From Coriobacteriaceae bacterium (GTDB taxonomy: Bacteria; Actinomycetota; Coriobacteriia; Coriobacteriales; Coriobacteriaceae), in assembly GCA_025993015.1 (NCBI GenBank), contig DAJPFV010000001.1, forward strand, positions 434,001-498,000: a stretch of 64,000 nucleotides of DNA, read 5' to 3'. Below the pieces are notes generated by a model that saw only the letters and a program-made list of their open reading frames with translations, did not search any database and was not told the DNA's origin. A program made the position numbers and the translations under genes. Position 1 is the first letter of the stretch, and each line of letters starts with the position of its first letter. This document shows positions 8,595 to 16,599 of this stretch, piece after piece.

Positions 8595-9155
8595 ATGAAG
8601 TTTGTTTGCCCCGTTTGCGGTTATGTGGAAGAGCTCGACGGCGACCAGCTGCCCGAGGACTTCAAGTGCCCCCAGTGCGGCGTTCCCGGTTCTCGCTTCC
8701 TGAAGCAGGAGGAGGGTCAGCTCGAGTGGGCTGCCGAGCACGTCGTGGGCGTCGCCAAGATGGAGGGCGTCTCCGAGGACATCGTTGCCGACCTGCGCGC
8801 CAACTTTGAGGGCGAGTGCTCCGAGGTCGGTATGTACCTGGCCATGGCTCGCGTCGCTCATCGCGAGGGCTACCCCGAGATCGGCCTGTACTGGGAGAAG
8901 GCTGCCCACGAGGAGGCCGAGCACGCCGCCAAGTTCGCTGAGCTCCTGGGCGAGGTCGTGACCGACTCCACCAAGAAGAACCTCGAGATGCGCGTTGAGG
9001 CCGAGAACGGCGCCACCGCCGGCAAGACCGATCTTGCCAAGCGCGCCAAGGCCGCTGGTCTCGATGCCATCCACGACACCGTGCACGAGATGGCTCGCGA
9101 CGAAGCTCGCCACGGCAAGGCTTTCGCCGGCCTGCTCAAGCGCTACTTTGGCTAA
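8595..9155 (+). CDS. Rubrerythrin with N-terminal rubredoxin domain
   Basis: This 186-residue non-haem iron protein probably reduces peroxide in the cytoplasm of an anaerobe. Two CxxC knuckles (CPVCGY near residue 5 and CPQCGV near 26) form a rubredoxin-type iron site. A ferritin-like four-helix bundle follows, with di-iron ligands in FEGECSE, HEEAEHAAKF and MARDEARHG. The domain order is that of reverse rubrerythrins. The ATG at 8595 has AAAGGA upstream and begins right at the rubredoxin fold. The codon bias (Lys AAG, Glu GAG) suggests high expression. Confidence 0.93.
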   Translation: MKFVCPVCGYVEELDGDQLPEDFKCPQCGVPGSRFLKQEEGQLEWAAEHVVGVAKMEGVSEDIVADLRANFEGECSEVGMYLAMARVAHREGYPEIGLYWEKAAHEEAEHAAKFAELLGEVVTDSTKKNLEMRVEAENGATAGKTDLAKRAKAAGLDAIHDTVHEMARDEARHGKAFAGLLKRYFG

Positions 9156-9190
9156 GCCAACCGCTTGAGACATAACCTCTAGCTCGATGA

Positions 9191-9220
9191 GGCCCGGACC
9201 GTATTGGTTCGGGCCTTTTT
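9191..9220 (+). terminator. Rho-independent terminator after rubrerythrin
   Basis: GGCCCGGACC, a 5-nt loop and GGTTCGGGCC are followed by TTTTT. It separates rubrerythrin from the convergent pdxR. Confidence 0.88.
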
Positions 9221-9227
9221 CGTGGCT

Positions 9228-10643
9228 TTATTGCAGCTGCTTTTGTAGGGCATCGAGCACTTGAGGGCTCAGGTCGTCGTATTGGATGAGGACGCGGCGC
9301 GTAGTCCTCTGAATCGTCGTCTGATCGTTTGCCCATAGGCAATCGTCAATGTTGACGTAAGGGATGCCGACATCGGCGATAGCACGAATGAGACCATCCC
9401 CCACTTTGTCGCTTGCCGGCGCCAAAACGCAGTAAAGACCCGCATCCGCATGCTCAATCGACACCTCTCCTGCCGGAAACGCCTTCCGCACAAGCGCCAC
9501 CAGGCCATCACGCGCCTCACGAGCACGAACGCGCACGCGGTTCACATGTCGCTCGTAATCACCCGATTCGAGCAAGCGCGCCAACGCCACCTGATCTACG
9601 GAGCTGACCGACGAGGCGTAGAAGCCCAGCTCGCGCCTAAATCGTTCCATGAGCTCATCGGGAAGGACCATGTAAGCCAAGCGCAGAGCCGATGACAGGC
9701 TCTTAGAAAAAGTGTTGGTGTAGATGACCGATTGGGCGGCATCAATCGATGCAAGCGCAGGGATCGGCTTGCCAGCAAGGCGAAACTCGCAATCGAAATC
9801 GTCCTCAATGAGATATCGACCCGGCCGCTCGGCAGCCCAGCTCAGCAGTGCGTAGCGACGTGCGATGCTCGTCACCAGGCCAGTCGGATACTGATGGGAC
9901 GGCATGAGGTGAAGGACGTCCGCCCCGGCATCGAGCAGCTCGCCCAAGTTAACTCCCTCACCATCCAGCGGAATATGCCGCACTTCGCAGCCCATGGCCT
10001 GATAGATGCGCGTCAGACGCAAGTAGCCCGGGTCCTCGACGGCGTATGTCTTGTCCGCGCCAAGCAGCTGAACCAGCATCGTGTCAAGCAGCTGAGCGCC
10101 CGCACCGATGACGATGTTGTCGGGATTGACATTCATGCCCCTCGTCCCGCGAAGATGATGTGCAATTGCGCACCGCAGCCGCGCGGTACCTTGCGCGGGG
10201 GCGGGCGAGAAGATTTCGCGCTCATCTTCGGACGTCAACGTCGCCCGCAGAGCACTTTGCCAGAGGCGTGCGGCTTCCAAGGCGGAGGGAGAGAGCGGAG
10301 CGAATTGCTCAGGTTGCCCATAGGAGTCATGAACGCCAAAACTCGCAGGAGCTGTATCTCGATCGGCATCCTCCGCAGCCGAAGCCAGGACCGGGGCATC
10401 CGGAAGCTCGCAAGCGTAATAGCCGCGGCGAGGCTTTGAGCAAATATAGCCCTCGGCGACCAACTGGCTATATGCATTCTCGATTGTAATGACACTGATT
10501 CCCAGATGACTGGCAAAGGCGCGCTTGGAGGGCAGATGCTCTCCCGCCGCAATGCGCCCGGCAACGATATCATCTCGAATTTGCTGGTAAACATACTCAT
10601 AGAGCGATGCTTCGCCGCGTTGTTCCAAATTGTAGTCAAGCAT
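9228..10643 (-). CDS. pdxR: MocR/PdxR-type regulator (GntR HTH fused to aminotransferase fold)
   Basis: This 471-residue protein has an N-terminal GntR winged helix (about residues 10-75, with PSKRAFASHLGIS). A fold-type I aminotransferase domain follows, with the PLP lysine in NTFSKSLSSALRL. MocR proteins sense PLP with the second domain. The gene is divergent from pdxS-pdxT, the PLP synthase genes, so it is very likely their regulator. A CTGACCTTAT repeat overlaps its own ribosome site region, which suggests autoregulation. The family and context are clear; the symbol rests on the neighbourhood. Confidence 0.88.
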   Translation of the reverse strand: MLDYNLEQRGEASLYEYVYQQIRDDIVAGRIAAGEHLPSKRAFASHLGISVITIENAYSQLVAEGYICSKPRRGYYACELPDAPVLASAAEDADRDTAPASFGVHDSYGQPEQFAPLSPSALEAARLWQSALRATLTSEDEREIFSPAPAQGTARLRCAIAHHLRGTRGMNVNPDNIVIGAGAQLLDTMLVQLLGADKTYAVEDPGYLRLTRIYQAMGCEVRHIPLDGEGVNLGELLDAGADVLHLMPSHQYPTGLVTSIARRYALLSWAAERPGRYLIEDDFDCEFRLAGKPIPALASIDAAQSVIYTNTFSKSLSSALRLAYMVLPDELMERFRRELGFYASSVSSVDQVALARLLESGDYERHVNRVRVRAREARDGLVALVRKAFPAGEVSIEHADAGLYCVLAPASDKVGDGLIRAIADVGIPYVNIDDCLWANDQTTIQRTTRRVLIQYDDLSPQVLDALQKQLQ

Positions 10644-10654
10644 GAGTTAGTCAC

Positions 10655-10698
10655 CTGACCTTATCGCATCATTCAATCTGGTATTAGTCTGACCTTAT
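10655..10698. promoter_or_regulatory. Direct repeats CTGACCTTAT between pdxR and pdxS
   Basis: Exact copies lie at 10655-10664 and 10689-10698, 34 bp apart, with a weaker ACTGATTAT at 10712. MocR regulators typically bind direct repeats in such divergent intergenic regions, so this is the likely PdxR operator. Confidence 0.55.
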
Positions 10699-10788
10699 TA
10701 TTATCTCTAAAACTGATTATTCCGCTATACCCAGCTCCCCTATAGGATGTTCCGTCAAGCAATACCCATGCCAACCAAGGGAGCAACC

Positions 10789-11679
10789 ATGGCAGAACAG
10801 ACCAGCAAGGCCGATCGCGTCAAACTCAATCGCGAGCTCGCGCAGATGCTCAAGGGCGGCGTCATCATGGACGTCACCACGCCCGAGCAGGCACGCATCG
10901 CCGAGGAGGCAGGCGCCTGCGCCGTCATGGCACTCGAGCGCATCCCGGCCGACATCCGCGCCGCCGGCGGCGTGTCGCGCATGAGCGACCCCAAGATGAT
11001 CAAGGGCATCCAGGAGGCCGTCTCCATCCCTGTTATGGCCAAGTGCCGCATCGGTCACATCGTCGAGGCCCAGGTCCTGCAGGCCATCGAGATCGACTAC
11101 ATCGATGAGTCCGAGGTTCTCTCCCCCGCCGACGATGTCTACCATATCGACAAGACGCAGTTTGACGTCCCGTTTGTCTGCGGTGCCCGCGACCTGGGCG
11201 AGGCGCTGCGCCGCGTCGCCGAGGGCGCTACGATGATCCGCACCAAGGGCGAGCCGGGCACGGGCGACGTTGTCCAGGCCGTGCGCCACATGCGCAAGAT
11301 CCAAAAGCAAATCCGCGACGTTGTTGCCCTGCGCGACGACGAGCTCTTTGAGGCGGCCAAACAGCTGCAGGTTCCGGTCGAGCTGGTACGCGAGGTCCAC
11401 GCCACGGGCAAGCTCCCCGTCGTGAACTTTGCCGCTGGCGGCGTGGCAACCCCTGCAGACGCTGCGCTGATGATGCAGCTGGGTGCCGAGGGCGTCTTTG
11501 TGGGCTCGGGCATCTTTAAGAGCGGCGACCCCGCCAAGCGTGCCGCCGCCATCGTCAAGGCCGTCGCCAACTTCACCGATGCCAAGCTCATCGCCGAGCT
11601 TTCGGAGGACCTGGGCGAGGCCATGGTGGGCATCAACGCCGACGAAATCGAGATCATCATGGAGGAGCGCGGACGCTAG
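10789..11679 (+). CDS. pdxS: Pyridoxal 5'-phosphate synthase lyase subunit PdxS
   Basis: This 296-residue TIM barrel combines ribose 5-phosphate, glyceraldehyde 3-phosphate and ammonia into PLP. It carries GGVIMDVTTPEQARIAEEAG, PVMAKCRIGHIVEAQ and FAAGGVATPADAALMMQLG, all characteristic of PdxS, with catalytic lysines in MAKCRIG and RTKGEPG. The ATG at 10789 follows AAGGGAG. pdxT follows after 20 bp; its product supplies the ammonia. Length and sequence are typical. Confidence 0.97.
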   Translation: MAEQTSKADRVKLNRELAQMLKGGVIMDVTTPEQARIAEEAGACAVMALERIPADIRAAGGVSRMSDPKMIKGIQEAVSIPVMAKCRIGHIVEAQVLQAIEIDYIDESEVLSPADDVYHIDKTQFDVPFVCGARDLGEALRRVAEGATMIRTKGEPGTGDVVQAVRHMRKIQKQIRDVVALRDDELFEAAKQLQVPVELVREVHATGKLPVVNFAAGGVATPADAALMMQLGAEGVFVGSGIFKSGDPAKRAAAIVKAVANFTDAKLIAELSEDLGEAMVGINADEIEIIMEERGR

Positions 11680-11699
11680 TCCGGCAGAAAGGATCGCAC

Positions 11700-12287
11700 A
11701 TGAGCGATTACGCAGGCCAGTCGGTCGCCGTGCTGGCGGTCCAAGGCGCTTTTGCCGAGCACGAGGCAAGACTGTCCGAGCTGGGCGTACGATGCATTGA
11801 GCTGAGGCAAGCGGCTGATTTGAAGCAGGACTTTGATCGTCTGGTTCTCCCTGGCGGCGAGTCCACCGTTCAAGGCAAGCTACTTGATGAGTTGGGCATG
11901 CTCGAGGAGCTTCGTACCCGTATCGCTGAAGGCATGCCCGTCCTGGGCACCTGCGCCGGCCTGATTCTGCTGGCTCACGACCTTGCCGCCCATGACGATA
12001 AGGGCACGCCGCGTTTGGCAACCATGGATGTGCTCGTTGAGCGCAATGCTTACGGCAGACAGCTCGGCAGCTTTCGCACCAAGGGGCAGGTAGGCGGTAT
12101 CGACGGTGAGGTGCCGCTGACATTTATCCGCGCGCCCCGCATCGTCGAGGTCCACGGCGACGCCAAGGCCTTGGCAGAGGTCGATGGCCGCATCGTCGCC
12201 GCCCGCCAGGGCAACCAGCTCGGCGTAACCTTCCACCCCGAACTCGATGAAGACACCCGCCTCCACGAACTGTTCCTACAAATGTAG
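11700..12287 (+). CDS. pdxT: Pyridoxal 5'-phosphate synthase glutaminase subunit PdxT
   Basis: This 195-residue class I glutamine amidotransferase releases ammonia for PdxS. The motifs LPGGESTVQ, LGTCAGLIL (nucleophilic Cys) and VTFHPELDED (His and Glu of the triad) are all present. AAAGGA precedes the ATG. It forms a two-gene operon with pdxS. Confidence 0.96.
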   Translation: MSDYAGQSVAVLAVQGAFAEHEARLSELGVRCIELRQAADLKQDFDRLVLPGGESTVQGKLLDELGMLEELRTRIAEGMPVLGTCAGLILLAHDLAAHDDKGTPRLATMDVLVERNAYGRQLGSFRTKGQVGGIDGEVPLTFIRAPRIVEVHGDAKALAEVDGRIVAARQGNQLGVTFHPELDEDTRLHELFLQM

Positions 12288-12300
12288 GTAGAACAAAAAC

Positions 12301-12364
12301 GAGAGTGGATAATCTCCCACTTTGAGCTTGAATGCAGGCTCAAACCGGGAGATTATCCACTCTC
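12301..12364 (+). repeat. 64-bp nested palindrome after pdxT
   Basis: Perfect 18-bp outer arms (GAGAGTGGATAATCTCCC and its complement) enclose a second 7-bp pair, TTTGAGC / GCTCAAA. It starts 14 bp after the pdxT stop and could end that transcript. There is no U-tract, so a repeat-element origin is also possible. Confidence 0.75.
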
Positions 12365-12372
12365 ATGCTATG

Positions 12373-12428
12373 TAGTCGTTGGGGACGTTCTTAAACGACT
12401 AGTCAAACAAGAACGTCCCCAATGACTA
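12373..12428. repeat. Palindrome TAGTCGTTGGGGACGTTCTT family, copy 1
   Basis: 20-bp arms (12373-12392 and 12409-12428) match with one mismatch. A further degenerate half, GGAACGTCCCCAACTGCC, lies at about 12464-12481. The same sequence recurs at 50323-50399. It belongs to the GGGAC-core palindromes of this window. Confidence 0.75.
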
Positions 12429-12527
12429 CCTGACAAGGAGTGTCCCAAACTACCGGCAGAAAAGGAACGTCCCCAACTGCCACCCCCGGAGCAAGACAAC
12501 GCCGCAGGTTGAGCATAAGTCAGCGAA

Positions 12528-12560
12528 AACGCCCCTAAGCGAGCAAGGTGACGTGAAAAT
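12528..12560. repeat. Left copy of an inverted repeat flanking the IS200-type element
   Basis: AACGCCCCTAAGCG, GCAA and TGACGT occur in order. The same blocks appear inverted at 13360-13390. The region from pdxT to here has no gene other than repeats. Confidence 0.6.
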
Positions 12561-13359
12561 CAAAACCACCCCTAAAAGGGGTGGTTTGCTCTTAGGGTAT
12601 AACCCTTGGATTTCCGGCACGCGTCTAAAGGCGCCGGCCCTCACGGGGTTCGGGCCGCACTGCAGATTGACCCGTGGCGGGCCGGTCAAACCGGCGCTAT
12701 TTACGCCCCGGCCCCCTGCCGAAGGGGTCCTCGTACTCCTTGACGCTCAGCCGGTCGAGCGCGATGTCGGCCTTCTCCTGCTCCCGGATGTACTTCGCGA
12801 TCGTGGCCTCGTTCAGGCCGACCGTGGACACGTAGTAGCCCTCGGCCCAGAACTTCCTGTTGCCGAACTTGTACTTCATGTTCGCGTGCTTGTCGAATAT
12901 CATCAGCGAGCTCTTCCCCTTCAGGTAGCCCATCACGCTCGATACGCTGTACTTCGGCGGTATCGCCAGCAGCATGTGGACGTGGTCGGGCATCAGGTGC
13001 CCCTCGATGATCTCTATCCCCTTGTACTGGCAGAGCTTCCTGAAGATCTCCCCAAGGTCGGACCTTATTTGGTTGTAGATGACTTTGCGCCTATACTTCG
13101 GCGTGAACACGACGTGGTACTTGCACATCCACTTCGTGTGCGACAGGCTGTAGGCCTTCTGGGCCATACGCCACCACCGCCCTCTCGACTCGGATTCCTT
13201 GCGGCCTGAACAATCGCAAGTGTCCGGCGAGGGGGCGGCTTTGTAAAGCCGTTTGGCCCCACCCGCATAGCGGGTGGTTTCTGATGCGGCGCGCTGCGCG
13301 CCCCGCACAGGCTAAAGCCTTTAATGAAAGGGCGCTGACCTTATGGTCGCGCCCTTGAA
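12561..13359 (-). mobile_element. IS200/IS605-family element, tnpA only
   Basis: A single Y1 transposase gene is bounded by hairpin-rich ends. On the left are AAACCACCCCT / AGGGGTGGTTT at 12563-12587 and a short AGGGT / ACCCT. On the right are CGGCTTT / AAAGCCG, CCACCCGC / GCGGGTGG and GGGCGC-GACC hairpins between 13232 and 13357. IS200-type ends are subterminal hairpins rather than terminal inverted repeats, so exact ends cannot be fixed by eye. There is no tnpB. Length (about 0.8 kb) fits. Confidence 0.7.
12697..13167 (-). CDS. tnpA: IS200/IS605-family Y1 transposase TnpA
   Basis: This 156-residue protein starts MAQKAYSLSHTKWMCKYHVVF, close to the family consensus. The HUH metal motif is in MPDHVHMLL, and the single catalytic Tyr is in TIAKYIREQ near the C-terminal helix. 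It cuts and joins single-stranded DNA at hairpin ends. The reading frame is intact and may be active. I chose the ATG at 13167 because the family begins there; upstream in-frame codons are inside the element end. REP-associated relatives of this enzyme act on short palindromes, and palindromes are common here. Confidence 0.93.
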   Translation of the reverse strand: MAQKAYSLSHTKWMCKYHVVFTPKYRRKVIYNQIRSDLGEIFRKLCQYKGIEIIEGHLMPDHVHMLLAIPPKYSVSSVMGYLKGKSSLMIFDKHANMKYKFGNRKFWAEGYYVSTVGLNEATIAKYIREQEKADIALDRLSVKEYEDPFGRGPGRK

Positions 13360-13390
13360 ATTGAACGTCAGATTGCCGCTTAGGGGCGTT
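13360..13390. repeat. Right copy of the inverted repeat flanking the IS200-type element
   Basis: ACGTCA, TTGC and CGCTTAGGGGCGTT are the inverted counterparts of blocks at 12528-12560. The two halves would make one stem if the element between them were removed. Confidence 0.6.
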
Positions 13391-13434
13391 TGCAGCGTCA
13401 ACTGGTTACGCGGTTCGTAGAACCGCGTAACTAA

Positions 13435-14346
13435 TTAGAAGCGGTTGCCGCGGAAGCCGCCGCCGTTGCGGCTGCCACGATCGCCACCGCGACCGCCGCG
13501 GTCGTTACCACGGTTGCCGCCGAAGCCGCCACGGCTGCCACCGCGATCGCCATAGCCACCACGGTTGCCGCCAAAGCCGCCGCGACCGCCACGGTCGCCG
13601 CCACGGTCGCCAAAGCCGCCACGGCCACCGCGATCGCCACCGCGACCGCCGCGGTCACCGCCACGGCCACCGCGATCGCCAAAGCCGCCTCGACCGCCGC
13701 GGTCACCGCCACGGCCACCGCGCTCGTCACGGCCGCCGCGAGGATCGCGGTCCTCGTCCAGGCCCATGGCGACGAGCGGAGCGATAACCTTATCGAGAGC
13801 GGCCATGAGCTCGGTGGCCTCCTCGTAAGAAAGCTCGGGCAGAAGCTTCTCCTTCTTGTTGGCAAGCTCGACCAGGCCCTCAGCGGCATCCTCGGCAGCG
13901 AAGACGACGATCTTGCGCATATCGCCCTCGGCGTCGTCGATGCGGCCGACCAGATCGGCAGCCTCGGCCTCGGCCATCAGACCATCGAGCTCACGAAGGC
14001 GCATGCCCAGCAGGTCGGACATTTCCTTCTGCTCCATCTTGGGCTTGAGGTCAAGAAGCTTGATGGCGCGCTCGATGTTCGCCATGCGCTCGGCCTTGGC
14101 CTCCTCCTCCTTGGAAATAGCAAAGCGACGGCTACGCAGCAGGCGGGCGGCCTTCTGCATCTTGTCCATCAGCTCTTCGTCATCGTAATCAGCGGCGGCC
14201 TCGACAACCTCGGCCTCCTCCTCGGCGGAAACCTCGTCAGCAGCCTCAACCTCGGCAGCTTCGGTCTCCACGGTCTCGACTGCCTCAACCTCGGCAGCCA
14301 TGGTCTCGTTCTCGGTCTCGTTCATGATCTCTTCGTTCTCAGACAT
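13435..14346 (-). CDS. Acidic helical protein with long C-terminal RGG-repeat tail
   Basis: I do not recognise a named family. The 303-residue protein has an acidic Glu/Ala-rich N-terminus (1-60) and a predicted helical core (60-195, ARLLRSRRFAISKEEEAKAERM, with many Leu and Ala). A tail from about 201 to 303 is made almost entirely of GGRGG, DRGG, GGFG and GNRG units. Such RGG tails bind RNA and favour condensates in eukaryotes and in some bacterial RNA helicases and RNase E-type proteins. Here no catalytic domain is visible. AAGGAG precedes the ATG. The tail codons are internally repetitive. RNA binding is an inference from composition. Confidence 0.8.
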   Translation of the reverse strand: MSENEEIMNETENETMAAEVEAVETVETEAAEVEAADEVSAEEEAEVVEAAADYDDEELMDKMQKAARLLRSRRFAISKEEEAKAERMANIERAIKLLDLKPKMEQKEMSDLLGMRLRELDGLMAEAEAADLVGRIDDAEGDMRKIVVFAAEDAAEGLVELANKKEKLLPELSYEEATELMAALDKVIAPLVAMGLDEDRDPRGGRDERGGRGGDRGGRGGFGDRGGRGGDRGGRGGDRGGRGGFGDRGGDRGGRGGFGGNRGGYGDRGGSRGGFGGNRGNDRGGRGGDRGSRNGGGFRGNRF

Positions 14347-14496
14347 GAGACTCCTTCTTGGCCCTCTCGGGCATCATCGCCCCATTCGCGGGGCCCGTCG
14401 CGCACTCTTTGCGCTTATAAATCATGCCTCTCGGCAAAACGTCCATTAGTTTATGGTGTCGTCCGTCAATCTAGCTGCAGAATCTATGTGCACACA

Positions 14497-15909
14497 TTAA
14501 TGCGACATGTGCGACTCGCGGCGAGCGTACACAACCGACACCACAAATCCGACTACGGCAATAATGGCCGCCACGCGCACGGCGGCGGCAAAACCAATCG
14601 CCTGGGCAACGCCGGCTGCCGTACCCGCAGCGCCGGCAGCTGCCGCGGAGCTCGAAAGCAGGCCGATAAACAGCGACGGGCCAAACGACGCGGCAATCAT
14701 GTTCCACGTATTAAGTAGTGCCGTTCCATGGGGATGCTCGGCGGCGGGCAGCGTCTCCAGACCTGCCGTCTGCGAGGGGCTCAGCACCAGGCCGACTCCG
14801 GCATACACCACAACGGTCAGCGCCACGACAATACCGATGTTCATGCTTGCCGCCGTCATCGAAATGGCAATCTGGCCCACAGCGATCAGGGCAAAGCCGA
14901 TCGGCAGCAGCGGCCATGCACCGTGGGCGTCCATCACGCGTCCGCCCGCAATCGAGGTCACGGCGTTGCAGGCAATCGCCGGCAAAATGAGTAAGCCCGC
15001 AATAAGTGCGGTCATGCCGTATGCGCCCTCAAAATAGAGCGGCAACAAAACACTCATCGAGAACGTTGTCATCATCGACACCACCACAAGCAGGCACGCA
15101 GGCCAAAAACGAACGCTCGCCATGGGGCGCACGTTGAGCACCGGATGCTCGAGCTTGAGCTGGCGGGCCGCAAACAGGCCGAGCAGCACAATGGCGACGA
15201 AGAGCGTCACGATACCGGCAATCAGATTGGTCGAGAACTCGCCTACGGAATACACAAATGCCGTAATGCCGGCGGCGAGCAAAACAACCGACAGAATATC
15301 AAGCGTGGTGTTCGAGCGCTCTCCGACATTCTGAACAAGCTTAACACCCGCCGCAGCGACCGCAATGCCACCCACCAGCGGCACTACGAACACCGCCCTC
15401 CAGCCAAATAACGTGCACATAAGACCGCTAATCACGGGTCCAAACGCCGGTCCTAGCGTAATGCAGGCACCGCCCAGGCTCAGATACAGACCAAGCTTCT
15501 CGCGCGGGGCGCAGGACAGCACAACGTTCATCATGAGCGGGAACAAGATGCCCGAGCCTGCAGCCTGCAGAATACGGCTCGGCAGTAACACGGCAAACGA
15601 CGGTGCCAGCAGGCACAGAATCTCGCCGGCGACCATGCAGCCGCATGCGAAAAACAGCAGTTTGCGCGTCGAGAAACGACCGGACAGAAAGGCCATAATG
15701 GCCGTGAAAATCGACGTCACGATCATATAGCCCGAAACGAGCCACTGCGCCGTGGTGGCACCTACCGAAAAGGCAGCCATGATATCGTGCAGCGCCACAT
15801 TAATGATGTTCTCGTTAAGCGCGGCAACGAAGGCGGCGACATACATTACGACAAGAAACGCCGAGGTCGTCGATGATGATTGAGTTTGCTTCTGGGATTT
15901 GGTCCCCAT
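14497..15909 (-). CDS. MFS drug exporter, DHA2 (14-TM, EmrB/QacA) family
   Basis: This 470-residue membrane protein exports compounds using the proton gradient. About 14 hydrophobic segments run through its length. The motif region FLSGRFSTRKLLFFACG corresponds to the MFS loop 2-3 motif. The motif C region reads LGPAFGPVISGLM, the Gly/Pro signature of drug:H+ antiporters. The ATG at 15909 has AGGAAGG 6 bases upstream, so a longer frame upstream is not used. It is monocistronic, and its promoter region is shared with the divergent deformylase-like gene. The substrate is unknown. Confidence 0.9.
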   Translation of the reverse strand: MGTKSQKQTQSSSTTSAFLVVMYVAAFVAALNENIINVALHDIMAAFSVGATTAQWLVSGYMIVTSIFTAIMAFLSGRFSTRKLLFFACGCMVAGEILCLLAPSFAVLLPSRILQAAGSGILFPLMMNVVLSCAPREKLGLYLSLGGACITLGPAFGPVISGLMCTLFGWRAVFVVPLVGGIAVAAAGVKLVQNVGERSNTTLDILSVVLLAAGITAFVYSVGEFSTNLIAGIVTLFVAIVLLGLFAARQLKLEHPVLNVRPMASVRFWPACLLVVVSMMTTFSMSVLLPLYFEGAYGMTALIAGLLILPAIACNAVTSIAGGRVMDAHGAWPLLPIGFALIAVGQIAISMTAASMNIGIVVALTVVVYAGVGLVLSPSQTAGLETLPAAEHPHGTALLNTWNMIAASFGPSLFIGLLSSSAAAAGAAGTAAGVAQAIGFAAAVRVAAIIAVVGFVVSVVYARRESHMSH

Positions 15910-16113
15910 GGAATTCCTTCCTCTTAGAACGACAAACGCATCGCCCCAGAGGAACAGTCCAGGGCGAAAATGAGCCCTAGACTTACACCGGACAGCGCAA
16001 ACGGCGCATCCGGCAACATGGTTCAACATCGAAAGATTGTAACGCGAGCACACGGCTTTGTCTCCGCGTTATTATTGAAAGTCCACGAAAGCATAAGACA
16101 TGAGGAGCCCGCC

Positions 16114-16524
16114 ATGATTAAGCCCATCATGAAATCCGAGTTCTTTTTGCGCCTGCCTTCCGAAGACGCGGGACCCGACGATGCCGCGACCGGGCAGGAC
16201 CTCCTGGATACGCTCCACGAGCATGAGCACGAGTGCGTGGGCCTCGCCGCCAACATGATCGGCGTGCGCAAACGCATCATCTGCGTAAAGGACGGCAACA
16301 GGACACTCCTGATGTACAACCCGCAAATTCTTGAGCAGGTCAATGCCTATCAGACGAGCGAAGGATGCCTCTCGCTGATCGGCGAGCGTCCCTGTACCCG
16401 CTATCGCCGCATTAAGGTTGAGTATTTGGACGAGAACTTCGTCCACCGCATCAAAAACTTCTCGGGCTACACCGCCGAGATCATCCAACACGAAATCGAC
16501 CACTGCAACGGGATAGTGATTTAG
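16114..16524 (+). CDS. Peptide deformylase-family protein, short form with motif 1 Gln replaced
   Basis: This 136-residue protein has the deformylase Zn site: Cys85 in EGCLSL and HEIDH at 126-130 with the catalytic Glu. Motif 1, normally GxGxAAxQ, reads VGLAANMIG, with Met in place of the oxyanion-binding Gln. It is shorter than typical deformylases (150-190 residues) and stops right after the HExxH helix. The family removes formyl groups from nascent proteins. The altered motif leaves activity in doubt, and another genuine deformylase may exist elsewhere. GAGGAG lies 6 bases before the ATG. Compare the paralogue at 23920-24339. Confidence 0.85.
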   Translation: MIKPIMKSEFFLRLPSEDAGPDDAATGQDLLDTLHEHEHECVGLAANMIGVRKRIICVKDGNRTLLMYNPQILEQVNAYQTSEGCLSLIGERPCTRYRRIKVEYLDENFVHRIKNFSGYTAEIIQHEIDHCNGIVI

Positions 16525-16540
16525 TTCCGCCGATTCAAGA

Positions 16541-16578
16541 AAGCTCCCTGCAGCAAAACAACTGCAGGGAGCTTTTCA
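16541..16578 (+). terminator. Terminator between convergent deformylase-like and aminotransferase genes
   Basis: AAGCTCCCTGCAG and CTGCAGGGAGCTT are perfect 13-bp arms around an 8-nt loop, followed by TTC. It probably works in both directions. Confidence 0.8.
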
Positions 16579-16599
16579 TAGTGCGGAGCTTCTATCCCA

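Noticed and set aside
10717..12123. 468-codon frame antisense to pdxS and pdxT
   Set aside because: Low-complexity shadow of two well-identified genes.
12553..13209. Coding frame on the plus strand through the IS200-type element
   Set aside because: Antisense to tnpA, which has all transposase motifs.
13431..13889. Long Ala/Val-rich frame opposite the RGG tail
   Set aside because: It is the antisense of a repetitive GC-rich coding region; the composition explains the open frame, and the sense gene has a proper ribosome site.
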